64,000 nucleotides of DNA from an uncultured Paracoccaceae bacterium (GCA_947501555.1 CANMWG010000001.1:310001-374000), one strand, 5' to 3'; shown: positions 11,367 through 21,126, counted from the stretch's first letter. Program-made: numbers and translations. Notes: generated from the letters alone by a model not told the origin.

Positions 11367-12571
11367 TTGCTTCGGCCACTGTCTCAATCCAGCTCTTTTT
11401 GTCCTGCGCTGCCCTTTTGGGCCTTTTGGTCCTGCACCGCGTCCTGGTACGGCGCGACCCATGGGACCCGATCAACCGCCGATTTTTGTTCAGTGTACGG
11501 GTGGCGATGTTGTTGTTTGCCGGGAGAGTATTGTTGATCACCACAGGGATAGCGGCCTTTAGAACGCCGGTTTTATTGGCGGCGGGTTTGATTCCGCTTG
11601 CGGCCCTTCTTTTGGTTGAAGGCCTGCTGCGTCAGCATGCGCCGGTGGCGATCAAAGCGTTTGTGGCCGGTGGTTCTGCAGTTCTTGCCGTTCTGTCGTT
11701 ATGGTATTCCAGTAGTATTGATCCAGCCCGCTTGTTCTTATTGCTGGGATTTCAGGTGACAGGGTTTGTTCTGGCGGGTTGGCTTATCGTCACCCGCGAC
11801 CGCGCATCACTTTCTGCGGCTGAAAATGCGACCGTGGTCAGGCTTGGGTTGTCGTTGTTGCTGTTTATCCCTTTGGCTGCGGGGGATTCTCTGCTGGCCT
11901 TCATCGATTTGCCAATCCAGTTTTCGGCCCTTGGTGTGCTGATCCTGTGCTGGTTGGCGATCGGCCTTGGCCGCGTCCATTTGGGGCATCGGGCCACTTT
12001 GACCAGCCTTGCGGTCATGATTGTAGCCGCTGTCATGGTTGGCGGCATGATAGGTTTTCTAACCGAGCTGGGCCGCGATGGTATCTTGCTTTGCGTGGCT
12101 GCGATCATGACGACCTTGTTTTTGGTCGCGATCCTGAATGATGCGCGCGCCCTGCGGCTTGAAGAACAGAGCATGGGGTTGTTGCGCCATTTGGCGACAG
12201 CCAGGACCGATGATCCGATGACGTTTTTACGTTATCTGCAAGCCCATCCCTTGGTCGACGGCGCGGTGGTTGTCAGCCAAGAGAGCTTGGCAGGTTTGCA
12301 AGATGATGTCTTGGAACGCATATTTGCGGCAACCCCTGTCTTGCGCAGGTCCGCTGCGCCTGCCTTGGGCCCGGTTGCCGATGATCATATCGCCTATTTG
12401 TTTGATCGCTATTCGGCCACCCATGTCATGCTGGCCACGTCTAAGCCGCGCGTATTGGTGGCGTTGTCGATGCCCACGCTCAGCGCGTCACCATCGGCGG
12501 AAATGGAACTACAAGTCGTTCAGCGCATGGCGGCGCTGATGGCTGCAAAAGAGGAACGATCTCATGGATAA
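11363..12571 (+). CDS. Uncharacterised polytopic membrane protein with soluble C-terminal region
   Basis: Multiple hydrophobic segments in the first ~260 aa; 4-bp overlap with the upstream gene, 8-bp overlap with the downstream gene. Confidence 0.7.
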   Translation: MIASATVSIQLFLSCAALLGLLVLHRVLVRRDPWDPINRRFLFSVRVAMLLFAGRVLLITTGIAAFRTPVLLAAGLIPLAALLLVEGLLRQHAPVAIKAFVAGGSAVLAVLSLWYSSSIDPARLFLLLGFQVTGFVLAGWLIVTRDRASLSAAENATVVRLGLSLLLFIPLAAGDSLLAFIDLPIQFSALGVLILCWLAIGLGRVHLGHRATLTSLAVMIVAAVMVGGMIGFLTELGRDGILLCVAAIMTTLFLVAILNDARALRLEEQSMGLLRHLATARTDDPMTFLRYLQAHPLVDGAVVVSQESLAGLQDDVLERIFAATPVLRRSAAPALGPVADDHIAYLFDRYSATHVMLATSKPRVLVALSMPTLSASPSAEMELQVVQRMAALMAAKEERSHG

Positions 12572-13748
12572 CATGCGCGCGATGGCCCGCCGGATTTTTG
12601 ATGCGGGCGTGCAGGCTGCTGATCCGTATAGCGCCGTTGAAGCGGCCTTGGATGCCGTGCCTGCGCCAGGTTTGATTGTCGCTATAGGCAAGGCCGCTGG
12701 GTTGATGGCCAAAGCCGCATTGGTTCGGTTTTCTGGTGTGCCATGTTTGGTTGTCACGAATTATGAGAATGCGACCCCATTAGAAGGTGCCCAAGTCTTC
12801 GCCGCTGGCCATCCTGTCCCGGATGAAAATGGAGCGGCTGCGGCGCAGGCGGTGATCAGTGCATTGGCCGATGCGTCAGGGCCTGTTTTGGCTTTGATGT
12901 CAGGCGGAGGGTCCGCGCTTTTGCCTGCCCCTGCGGGTGATTTGACCTTGGCGGATAAGGCCGCGGTGAATGCGCTTTTGCTTGGCGCTGGTCTGGATAT
13001 CACCAAGATGAACTTGGTGCGGCAGCAGTTGTCCGCACTAAAGGGTGGCGGCTTTTTACGTCATGCCGCCCCGCAATCGGTGTCCGCGCTGATCCTGTCG
13101 GATGTGATTGGTGATGATCTTTCGGCAATAGCGAGCGGCCCCACGGTTGGCCCGATTGGTACGGCAGAGGACGCCGCGGAAGTGCTGAAAGGCGCCGGGC
13201 TGTGGGATCAGCTGCCCGAAACTGTGCGGGTCCATTTAATGCATCCTGCGCCAGTTGCGCGGTTACCGGATGCGACCAATATCCTCGTTGGATCAAACGC
13301 CAAAAGCGTTGCAGCCATGGTTGCGGCCGCTGATGATGCCTTTGTCTTGCCTGATCCTGTTGAGGGTGATGTGGCCGACGCGGCCCGTCTGATCTGTGAT
13401 CAGGCCCGGCCGGGTATTACCCTTTGGGGGGGTGAGACGACGGTTGTTTTGCGCGGTGATGGGCGCGGGGGGCGCAATCAGGAACTGGCGCTCCGGATCG
13501 CGATTGAGGCGCGTGCACGCGGGTGGACGGATTGGGTCTGTTTGCAAGGCGGCAGCGATGGCCGCGATGGGCCGACGGATGCGGCGGGTGGTTTGGTCGA
13601 TCAACATACGCTGGATAAGATTGATGATTTCGCGGGTCTGCTCGCGAACAATGACAGTTATGCAGCACTCGCGCAGGCGGGGGATTTGCTGATCACGGAT
13701 GCAACGGGCACCAATGTGGCCGATCTTGGCGTGATGATCCGCCGTTAG
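12564..13748 (+). CDS. Glycerate kinase, DUF4147/MOFRL type
   Basis: LALMSGGGSALLPAP, ALILSDVIGDDLSAIASGPT, C-terminal GRGGRNQELAL…GTDGTDGPTDAAG-like motif. Confidence 0.9.
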   Translation: MDNMRAMARRIFDAGVQAADPYSAVEAALDAVPAPGLIVAIGKAAGLMAKAALVRFSGVPCLVVTNYENATPLEGAQVFAAGHPVPDENGAAAAQAVISALADASGPVLALMSGGGSALLPAPAGDLTLADKAAVNALLLGAGLDITKMNLVRQQLSALKGGGFLRHAAPQSVSALILSDVIGDDLSAIASGPTVGPIGTAEDAAEVLKGAGLWDQLPETVRVHLMHPAPVARLPDATNILVGSNAKSVAAMVAAADDAFVLPDPVEGDVADAARLICDQARPGITLWGGETTVVLRGDGRGGRNQELALRIAIEARARGWTDWVCLQGGSDGRDGPTDAAGGLVDQHTLDKIDDFAGLLANNDSYAALAQAGDLLITDATGTNVADLGVMIRR

Positions 13749-15025
13749 TCGACGGGCAGTCCGCTGGGTACTGTGTCGGGCCGTCCCATGGGCCGGGTCA
13801 GGGCGGTGTCGCCTGTCAGCGCGTTTATGAAGGCCACGAGATCGGCGATGTCGTCGTCGCTGAGGGTCATCGGCTGAATGTCCCGCACGGAGGCTTGGCG
13901 CGCCATTTCACGCGTGTCGGCCTGGATCGCGAAATCGCCAGCGGCCAGCCAAGGAACTTCGGGCAGGTTGGCCGTTTCGGGTGTCCAGTCGATGGGGCCT
14001 GCGTTTGCGTGGTGCCGGATCATGGCCTCAAGTGTCGGGTAGGCCCCGTTGTGCCCGTAGGGCGCTGTGAGGGCTGCGTTGCGCAGGGATGGCGTGCGGA
14101 ATTTATAGGCGTCCTCCAGCAGGTTGGTTTCGGCCATCCGCCCCACATCGCGTGAAATTTGATCCCAGCGCCGGGTGCGTCCGGGGCCAAAAGCGGGCAG
14201 GCCGAGGGCGTGAAAGTTTTGGTCCGTGAACAGGGGCCCTGCGTGGCAGGATGCGCAGCGATTGTTAAAGAAAAGCTGACGGCCCCGTTCGGCATCGTCG
14301 GGCAGGGGTGTGCCAGTCAGCCATTTGTCGTAGGGGCTGTCATAAGATTGCCATTCGGAGGCGATGAATGCACCGAGTACATTGCCGATTTCCACGATTG
14401 TCACGTCGCTGGGTTCTTCAATATGATCAAAGGCTTGCACGAACATTTCGCCATATGCGGGGATCGTTCGCACCCGCTTGGCGATGATCGGCCAGCCCCG
14501 GTCGATCCGGTTACTGACCGCGCCGATGATGTCGTTTTCGCCAAGGTTTCCGGCCATCTCAAACTGCGAGGTCATCGGGAATAAAGCCTGTGCGGCCAGT
14601 AGGTTACCCAGCCCTTCGGGCAGCCATTCGTCGGCGGGGGAATCGAAGCCGTTGCCGTAGATATCCGAGGCTGTCAGCCGCCCGTCGTGGAACAGTACTT
14701 CAACGGAATTATGCCCAAGATTCCAAAGGGCTGGTGCATTTCTTGGGATGCGTTTTCGGATGCGATCGGGGCCCGTTCCCGGGCTTCTCTCGGGGCCGAT
14801 GCCTATACCGCCTTCGCCGATCCCCAGTGAGAGCCCGTCTGCCCCCGCCAGATCATGGTGATGACATGTTCCGCAGGAAATATTTCTGTTTCCTGACAGT
14901 ATCTTATCGTAAAAGAGCAACTGCCCGATCCGGGCTTGATCCGGGTCGGTGGGGATGTAATCATCTGCCGAAATCACCTGCGCTGCGGCCATTTGCCCGG
15001 CACAGATCAGCCCGAGGAGCCCCAT
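13745..15025 (-). CDS. Di-heme cytochrome c peroxidase / MauG-family protein (paralogue of 224-1534)
   Basis: CGTCHH and CASCHA heme motifs, RIPRNAPALWNLG, FRTPSLRNAALTAPYGHNGAY; likely start ATG 15025 with signal peptide. Confidence 0.85.
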   Translation of the reverse strand: MGLLGLICAGQMAAAQVISADDYIPTDPDQARIGQLLFYDKILSGNRNISCGTCHHHDLAGADGLSLGIGEGGIGIGPERSPGTGPDRIRKRIPRNAPALWNLGHNSVEVLFHDGRLTASDIYGNGFDSPADEWLPEGLGNLLAAQALFPMTSQFEMAGNLGENDIIGAVSNRIDRGWPIIAKRVRTIPAYGEMFVQAFDHIEEPSDVTIVEIGNVLGAFIASEWQSYDSPYDKWLTGTPLPDDAERGRQLFFNNRCASCHAGPLFTDQNFHALGLPAFGPGRTRRWDQISRDVGRMAETNLLEDAYKFRTPSLRNAALTAPYGHNGAYPTLEAMIRHHANAGPIDWTPETANLPEVPWLAAGDFAIQADTREMARQASVRDIQPMTLSDDDIADLVAFINALTGDTALTRPMGRPDTVPSGLPVD

Positions 15026-15526
15026 ATGTATCGCGTACAGATGGCGTACAGAACCTGTACATACATGCTTGCGTTTGGCCTGTTTTGGACGAGTCCGGCC
15101 CAAGCGGATATGGAAACCGCGCGCGATCTGATGGAAGCGGGTGAGTATGCCGAAGCGAAAGCCTTGTTCGAAGTTTATGCCCGTTCCGGCAATGCTGAGG
15201 CTGAGGAACTGATCGGCGTCATGTATGCCCTTGGCTTGGGCGTTGCCCGCGATGATGAGCGGGCGTTTGACTGGTATCTGCGGGCGTCGTTGAAAGGGCA
15301 TGCGGGGGCGCAATCCGGGCTTGGCTGGTATTACGAAGTTGGCCGGGGGCTGCCCGCGCCTGATATGGTACGAGCCTATCTGTGGTATGCGTTATCGGCA
15401 ATAGGCGGGGATCCGGATGCGCTTGATTCATTGGAGTTGATTACGCCCCGTTTGACGGATGAAGAGCGGGCGCGGGCGGAGGTGCTGGTGGATGACTATA
15501 AGGGGTGGATGTATCCGTTTCGGTGA
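15026..15526 (+). CDS. Sel1-like repeat (SLR/TPR) secreted protein
   Basis: Sel1-type repeats AEAEELIGVMYALGLGVARDDERAFDWYLRAS and AQSGLGWYYEVGRGLP; signal peptide; start could also be 15041. Confidence 0.75.
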   Translation: MYRVQMAYRTCTYMLAFGLFWTSPAQADMETARDLMEAGEYAEAKALFEVYARSGNAEAEELIGVMYALGLGVARDDERAFDWYLRASLKGHAGAQSGLGWYYEVGRGLPAPDMVRAYLWYALSAIGGDPDALDSLELITPRLTDEERARAEVLVDDYKGWMYPFR

Positions 15527-15602
15527 GTGACTTGAAGCCATGCAGCTTGTGGTGGTATTTCGGACCTGTTGTTTGAGTTAGTTTGCCGAGAAATACACCT
15601 TC

Positions 15603-16217
15603 ATGGAAATCCTAATTGTCTTAGCGCTGATTATTGGTGCGTTTTTCCTTCTGGACAGAAAATCTTGGAGACATGACACTCCACCGTCAGAATCCCAAGT
15701 AGTCGAGCCATTGAGGCCACGGCCTTCGCCTTCGCCCATCAACCGTCCGCCACCGCCTGTGGCGCGTCAGGGGACCCGACTGCCACAAGAAGAGGTCGTT
15801 TTCGGGCGTGCCTATGTCACCGATGGCGACGGTCTGCGCATCAAGGGCGAGGAAATTCGTTTGTTCGGTATTGATGCGCCGGAATTCAACCATCCCTTTG
15901 GAAAGAAAGCGAAATGGGCGTTGCTTGGTTTGTGTAAAGGACAGGATGTGATGGCTATTGCGGCTGAGCGGGACAACCATGACCGTCTGGTCGCACGCTG
16001 CTTTTTGGCGGATGGACGTGATCTTTCAGCCGAGATGGTAAAGTTGGGTTTGGCTTTGGATTGGCCGAAGTTTTCGGGCGCGATCTATGACCGGTTTGAA
16101 CCCCCTGACGTGCGCAAAAAGCTGTGGCTGGCGGATGCCCGTCAGAAAGGCCGCATGGATGTTTGGAAGAAGTTTGAAGCGCAGCAACAGGCACGCAACA
16201 CTGCAAAGGCGCATTGA
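15603..16217 (+). CDS. Thermonuclease (SNase-like) family protein with N-terminal membrane anchor
   Basis: VTDGDGLRIKGEEIRLFGIDAPE and DRLVARCFLADGRDLSAEMVKLGLA motifs. Confidence 0.85.
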   Translation: MEILIVLALIIGAFFLLDRKSWRHDTPPSESQVVEPLRPRPSPSPINRPPPPVARQGTRLPQEEVVFGRAYVTDGDGLRIKGEEIRLFGIDAPEFNHPFGKKAKWALLGLCKGQDVMAIAAERDNHDRLVARCFLADGRDLSAEMVKLGLALDWPKFSGAIYDRFEPPDVRKKLWLADARQKGRMDVWKKFEAQQQARNTAKAH

Positions 16218-16348
16218 TCGCAGCAACTTGGAATGTTTGGTCGGCATTTATCCAAAATTCGAGATAATCGGCCAATTGGTTTGTTGGCCATAGCAACGCA
16301 TTGGTAACCACCGCGCGTGCAAGATGCTGAGAATGTAAAATATGAAAG

Positions 16349-16822
16349 GTGTTTGCTTTGAACTCAATCTCGTTTTCACCATCCGCCATGCAGGGCGCAT
16401 CCGGGCAGCAAAAGCCGCCCCCGCCGCCCAAAGGCGAGGATCTAATTTCGCAGTTTGATAGTGATGAAAGCAGTTCGCTTTCCCTATCAGAACTGGACGA
16501 TTCCAAACTGGGCGAACGTCTGGCCGGCCAGTTTGATGATCTGGACACAGATGGCGACGGCCTGCTGAATGTCTCTGAACTGGATGCCGGTGCGAAACAA
16601 GGCGGTGGTCAGGGTGGCCCTGGCGGCGTTGGTGGTCCGCCGCCGGGTGGTGGCCAAGGTGGCCCACAGCAAAGTGCGACGACCGATGCGGATGTGGAAT
16701 CGCTGTTCCAAAGCTTGTTCGACGCGCTTGAGACGGAAGAAACCACGGATGCATCAAGCATCTTGGGACTTGCACAGCAAACTTATACGGATGTGCAGGC
16801 CCTGTTTGCTGAGGCTGCCTGA
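16349..16822 (+). CDS. EF-hand domain protein with Gly/Pro/Gln-rich linker
   Basis: DSDESSSLSLSEL and canonical loop DTDGDGLLNVSE; GTG start. Confidence 0.7.
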   Translation: MFALNSISFSPSAMQGASGQQKPPPPPKGEDLISQFDSDESSSLSLSELDDSKLGERLAGQFDDLDTDGDGLLNVSELDAGAKQGGGQGGPGGVGGPPPGGGQGGPQQSATTDADVESLFQSLFDALETEETTDASSILGLAQQTYTDVQALFAEAA

Positions 16823-16880
16823 AATCTAAGATTGAGGCGCGTTACGTGATGTCTCAGATATTTCGTCATAGGCCATAAAG

Positions 16881-16914
16881 AACTGGCCGCAGGTGAGCGG
16901 CCAGTTGGTTTTTT
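16881..16914 (+). terminator. Rho-independent terminator
   Basis: AACTGGCCGC-aggtga-GCGGCCAGTT followed by GGTTTTTT, downstream of the EF-hand gene. Confidence 0.85.
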
Positions 16915-16992
16915 CGGTTGCAGGTGGGGTCTATTGCGTTTGGCGAGAGACCTGAACCGCCCTGCACTTATGCTGCTACAGAAATCGACCTT

Positions 16993-17062
16993 GAGCTTGA
17001 ATCACTGTTTCGCTGCCTCTTTCTGCGGTCGAACGCGAAAAGCGATAAGCGATGTCTTGAGT
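16993..17062. repeat. Degenerate copy of an intergenic repeat also present at 46085-46180
   Basis: CTTGAATCactgtTTCGCTGCCTCTttCTGCGGTCGAACGC shared with CTTGAATCgcaaTTCGCTGCCTCTccCTGCGGTCGAACGC. Confidence 0.6.
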
Positions 17063-17134
17063 TGAAGGTCGAACGCTTTAAAGCTGCGCAATGTTGGCTG
17101 AAACCGGTGGCGCAGAGCGAATCCCCAAGAGGCT

Positions 17135-17524
17135 CTAGACTGAATGTTTCACAATCAAGGCTATCAACAAACTCAACACCAGGCCTAATCCTAAGGCTGT
17201 CGCTGACTCGTAGGCACCGAGACCCACTCCGAAAAACCAAAGTTCATCGCCGTGCCTCCCCGGCAAAACACAGAAAACAAACATAACCGTCGTTATCGAG
17301 GTCGAAACGAGGAACCAATGCCATGACACTACGAAATTTGCCAATGTGAGAATGATTAACGGCCAAAAAAATGCAAGGATGGCGTAATGAAACACTCCTA
17401 GGTCGCTATTAAATCTCCCTATGGAGCGCTGCAGGTTAGCATTTGGGAAAATAACATCGACAATTGCTATGGACGCCACAAACGCAAAAGCGACAATCGT
17501 CGATCTCATGTACATTTTTTTCAT
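17135..17524 (-). CDS. Small uncharacterised membrane protein
   Basis: Several hydrophobic helices; start likely ATG 17524; AT-richer than surroundings and adjacent to an IS remnant. Confidence 0.5.
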   Translation of the reverse strand: MKKMYMRSTIVAFAFVASIAIVDVIFPNANLQRSIGRFNSDLGVFHYAILAFFWPLIILTLANFVVSWHWFLVSTSITTVMFVFCVLPGRHGDELWFFGVGLGAYESATALGLGLVLSLLIALIVKHSV

Positions 17525-17532
17525 ATGGTTCT

Positions 17533-17721
17533 CAACCTGGCAAACTGTTTTCAACACCCGTTGGAGGCTTTGAAGTAGCGCGGCAATCTGATTATCAGCT
17601 TGAACCCACCTTTGGTACAGCTTGAAGAGCTGCTCCGATTGCTAAGTTCCGCCTGCAGATCGCGCCATAGCTGATCTGTGCGCACGATCCAAAACGCTGC
17701 TTCGAGAAACATGCGCGTATC
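17533..17721 (-). mobile_element. Decayed IS5-family-like transposase fragment
   Basis: Minus-strand translation RMFLEAAFWIVRTDQLWRDLQAELSN then, after a frame change, EQLFKLYQRWVQADNQIAALLQSLQRV resembles the IS5 N-terminal region (RMFIEAVLWIARTGxxWRDLP…F.RW). Confidence 0.55.
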
Positions 17722-17813
17722 CAACCCAGTGCACTCCGGTGCACTTTTCTCTCGGAAAAAAGATCAGTCGCAATCCACTCCAGGCCCTCAAAAAGCAAAT
17801 CTGCTCGGGTCAA

Positions 17814-17841
17814 TTCAACCCTCCCGTTTGGGAAGGTTGAA
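17814..17841. terminator. Strong hairpin downstream of dctP (possible 3' end/stabiliser)
   Basis: TTCAACCCTCCC-gttt-GGGAAGGTTGAA, 11/12 paired, no adjacent T-tract; 43 bp beyond the dctP stop. Confidence 0.45.
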
Positions 17842-17883
17842 TCAGAACTGCAGACAAATGAGACAACTGAATGTCCACCGGCC

Positions 17884-18936
17884 CTAGTTCAGGTCGCTTG
17901 CGTATTCCGCTTCGAGTTCGGCCTCGGCCTCACCTACGGCTGTGATCAGCGCGTCAAGGATTTGATCGCCGCCGTCGACGTTGGCACGGAACCAATCCTG
18001 TACAGGCGCTGCGGCTGCAGCGAAGGCGGCCTTTTCTTCGGGTGTTGGCACATAAAGATCACCGCCACCTTCAACAAAAGCTGCGTAGGCTTCGATTGAT
18101 TTCCGCTTGGGTGATGCGAAAGTCGCCTGCTGCAACTGGCTGAACCCGTCAACCACGACGCGCCGCAGGTCTTCTGGCATCGCCATGAAGTTTTCGTTGC
18201 TCATCCACCACAGCGCACCCATGTAGGCGTGCCCGTCTAGTGTCATGTACTGAAGACCCGCATCTGGGAATTTCATGCCCATGATGTCAGTGATCCCGTT
18301 TTTGGACCCTTCAACGACGCCCGTTTGGAACGATGTGAACAGCTCAGGCCATGGGATTGGTGTTGGCGATGCACCCAAGGCGCGGACCAGTTCCTGCGGC
18401 AGATCGGCGACCACGGTACGGATTTTAAGGCCTTCCATGTCGGATGGGCTGGCCACGCGGCGTTGGGTGTTGGCAAAGTTGCGCCACCCGCCCGTGTTCC
18501 CGATGGTCATCAGCCGGATGGTGTCGCCGGATGTTTCCAACGCCATGTCACGCATCGTGCGGACGAAATCGCTGGTCAGCACGTCTTCTGCGATCCGGTC
18601 GTTGGCCATCAGATAGGGGAGGTCAAGCACCTGCACATATGGGAAGATGCCGGCTGCCCCACCTGAGGTGGAGATATAGACATCAATCGATCCCTCGGAC
18701 ACGCCTTCCAGACATTCCGCACCGGTCGCGCACAGCTGCGTGCCGATGAAGAGTTCAACCGCGATCCGTCCGTTGGATGCGGCTTCTACATAGTTTTTGA
18801 ACACAACCAGACCGTCATAGTCTTCGTCGTTTTCGTTTGAGTTCGCGGTGGCCCGGATCGTGAAATCTTGCGCCCATGCGCCCAGCGGTGTCGCCAGCAG
18901 GGCGGCGGTGGCCGCGATTTTGAGGTGGTTCAGCAT
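17884..18936 (-). CDS. TRAP transporter substrate-binding protein (DctP family)
   Basis: Signal peptide, ASNGRIAVELFIGTQL, GLKIRTV motifs; upstream dctM/dctQ. Confidence 0.9.
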   Translation of the reverse strand: MLNHLKIAATAALLATPLGAWAQDFTIRATANSNENDEDYDGLVVFKNYVEAASNGRIAVELFIGTQLCATGAECLEGVSEGSIDVYISTSGGAAGIFPYVQVLDLPYLMANDRIAEDVLTSDFVRTMRDMALETSGDTIRLMTIGNTGGWRNFANTQRRVASPSDMEGLKIRTVVADLPQELVRALGASPTPIPWPELFTSFQTGVVEGSKNGITDIMGMKFPDAGLQYMTLDGHAYMGALWWMSNENFMAMPEDLRRVVVDGFSQLQQATFASPKRKSIEAYAAFVEGGGDLYVPTPEEKAAFAAAAAPVQDWFRANVDGGDQILDALITAVGEAEAELEAEYASDLN

Positions 18937-18958
18937 AATTCTCTCCCTATTGATGCTG

Positions 18959-20530
18959 TTAATTGATGCCCGGTGCCGGGCTAATGCAAGCGCTAAACCC
19001 GATGTCCGGGGCGCAGCCCAAGAAGCCCGTCAGGTAAGGCACTGTCATGGAAATGGCGGGGATATAGGTGATCAGGAAGATCACCAAAATTTCCACCGCA
19101 AGGAATGGCAGAATAGCTTTGGCGATGGTTTCCACCTTTTCGCCCGAAACCGTACTGGCCACGAACAACACAAGCCCCATGGGCGGCGTTGCCAACCCCA
19201 CGGTCAGGTTTACGCTCATGATGATTGCGAAGTGGACAGGATGCACGCCGAGGTCCACAAAGATCGGTCCCAGGATTGGCCCAAGGATGATGATTGCTGG
19301 TCCTGCGTCAAGGAACATGCCCACGACGAAGAGTAGGAGATTGATCAGGAACAGCAACACTAGCGGGTTTTCCGACAGCGACAGGATGTAGTCTGACAGG
19401 ATTTGTGGTGCGTAGCTGAGGCTGACCACGGTTTTGAACGCGACCGCAGCCCCAACCAGTAACAGCACGGCTGAGGTGCCGAGGGCTGAACGGGTGAGGA
19501 CCTCGCCCAGGTCTTTGATTTTCATCGACCGCAGCACGAAGAAGCTGACCACCAGCGCATAGGCGACGGCGACGGCAGAGGCCTCGGTTGGGGTGAAGAC
19601 ACCCACCAGGATCCCGCCGAGGATGATGATGGGGGTTTGCAGTGGTGCCACGGCTTTTTTGCAGACCATCCGGAAGTCGTGGCTGACCCGGCCCCGGTAA
19701 CCCATCAGCATGAAGTGCGCGACGGCAAGCAGGGCCAGGAAGACGATCCACAGGTTGAGGCTGTGGATTTTGTCGCCTGCTTCGTTGATCTGAGCAAGCC
19801 CGACGGTTGTAGCCAGCCCGCTGTAGACAGCCATCAGCAACCCGGCCAGATTGATCCGGATCAGGGCGAAGCTGACCCAGTATTCGACTTGAGTGATTTC
19901 TTGGTTTTTGGTGACGATCCGTTCGGCCTTGGGCAGGTCATAGCGGTCGGCCAAGAGCCGCACCATGACCATCAGCCCAACCCCAACCATGATGCCGGGC
20001 ACGATGCCTGCAAGGAACAAGGCCGCAACGCTTTCGCCCATGACGTAGGCGTAGATGATCATGATCCCTGACGGCGGGATGATCGGCCCGATCACGGACG
20101 ATGCGGCAGTGATCGCGGCGGCGAATTTACGAGAGTAGCCGTTTTTCTCCATCGCGGGGATCAGGGTTGATCCGAGCGCGGAGGTGTCGGCCACCGCAGA
20201 GCCCGAGAGGCCTGCGAAGAGGATGGACGACAGGATGTTCACATGCGCCAGCCCGCCGCGCAGGTGGCCCATGAAGGCTTGGGAAAATTCAACCAAACGC
20301 AGGGTGATCCCACCCCGGTTCATGATTTCACCGGCCAGCATAAAGAAGGGCAGGGCCATCAGCGGGAAGCTGTCCATGCCGTTGTAAAGATTGCGATAAA
20401 GCCCAGCGACGACGTTACGCGTGTCGCCTTCGTACATGATCAGGGCGATGGGTGATGCCAGCAGGGCAAAAACCACCGGCAGCCCGATCATGATAAGGAT
20501 CAGGAAGAGCGGGAGGAATAATAACAGCAT
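18959..20530 (-). CDS. TRAP transporter large permease (DctM family)
   Basis: Polytopic; PLMALPFFMLAGEIMNRGGI, IGPIIPPSGIMIIYAYV. Confidence 0.93.
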   Translation of the reverse strand: MLLLFLPLFLILIMIGLPVVFALLASPIALIMYEGDTRNVVAGLYRNLYNGMDSFPLMALPFFMLAGEIMNRGGITLRLVEFSQAFMGHLRGGLAHVNILSSILFAGLSGSAVADTSALGSTLIPAMEKNGYSRKFAAAITAASSVIGPIIPPSGIMIIYAYVMGESVAALFLAGIVPGIMVGVGLMVMVRLLADRYDLPKAERIVTKNQEITQVEYWVSFALIRINLAGLLMAVYSGLATTVGLAQINEAGDKIHSLNLWIVFLALLAVAHFMLMGYRGRVSHDFRMVCKKAVAPLQTPIIILGGILVGVFTPTEASAVAVAYALVVSFFVLRSMKIKDLGEVLTRSALGTSAVLLLVGAAVAFKTVVSLSYAPQILSDYILSLSENPLVLLFLINLLLFVVGMFLDAGPAIIILGPILGPIFVDLGVHPVHFAIIMSVNLTVGLATPPMGLVLFVASTVSGEKVETIAKAILPFLAVEILVIFLITYIPAISMTVPYLTGFLGCAPDIGFSACISPAPGIN

Positions 20531-21126
20531 CAGTCGGCCCCCTGAAAATCATCTGCGCTGAGCGGTTTCAGTTTGTCGCCTTGCCCTGCGAGTTTGATGA
20601 TTTGCCGGATCATCAGTTCAAGGTTGACCAAGATCAGCAGGTTCACCCCGACCCATAGCGAGGCGTACTGAAAGTTGTTTTGAAATTTGTCGCCGCATTT
20701 GCCGATCTCAATCCCGAACGGCCAACGCAGGGAGGAGGAACAGCCCCGGCCTGAGAGCGTATCGACGTGGTTGTTCAGGCCGCGTTCCCACGCGATGAAC
20801 AGCACCCACATAGCGATGCACATCAACAAGAAGGTCAGCAGTCCTGAAATCAGTTTTGGCAGCGCACGTTCCAGCATGTCGATCGCCACAAACCCGCCCA
20901 TCCGGTAGGCGAGCGGCGCCATCAGCCCGGTCATCCAGAGCATGCCGAAGCGCGCGCCTTCCTCGGTCCAGTTGGGTGCGTCGTTGAGCACATAGCGGAA
21001 GAATACTTGCCCCAGGATCAGGCAAACCATGATCCCAAGCGCCGCGACCGCGATGGCCTTGCCGATTGCAAGGACCCCGGTGTTAAACCGTTCTAATGGC
21101 CACAAAAGGCCGAACAGGACCGACAT
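20530..21126 (-). CDS. TRAP transporter small permease (DctQ family)
   Basis: Short 4-TM protein with APNWTEEGARFGMLWMTGLMAPLAYRMGGFVAIDML motif, adjacent to dctM. Confidence 0.88.
   Translation of the reverse strand: MSVLFGLLWPLERFNTGVLAIGKAIAVAALGIMVCLILGQVFFRYVLNDAPNWTEEGARFGMLWMTGLMAPLAYRMGGFVAIDMLERALPKLISGLLTFLLMCIAMWVLFIAWERGLNNHVDTLSGRGCSSSLRWPFGIEIGKCGDKFQNNFQYASLWVGVNLLILVNLELMIRQIIKLAGQGDKLKPLSADDFQGAD

Noticed and set aside
17595-17813. 72-aa minus-strand ORF as a real gene
   Set aside because: It overlaps the decayed transposase in a different frame and has no coherent features
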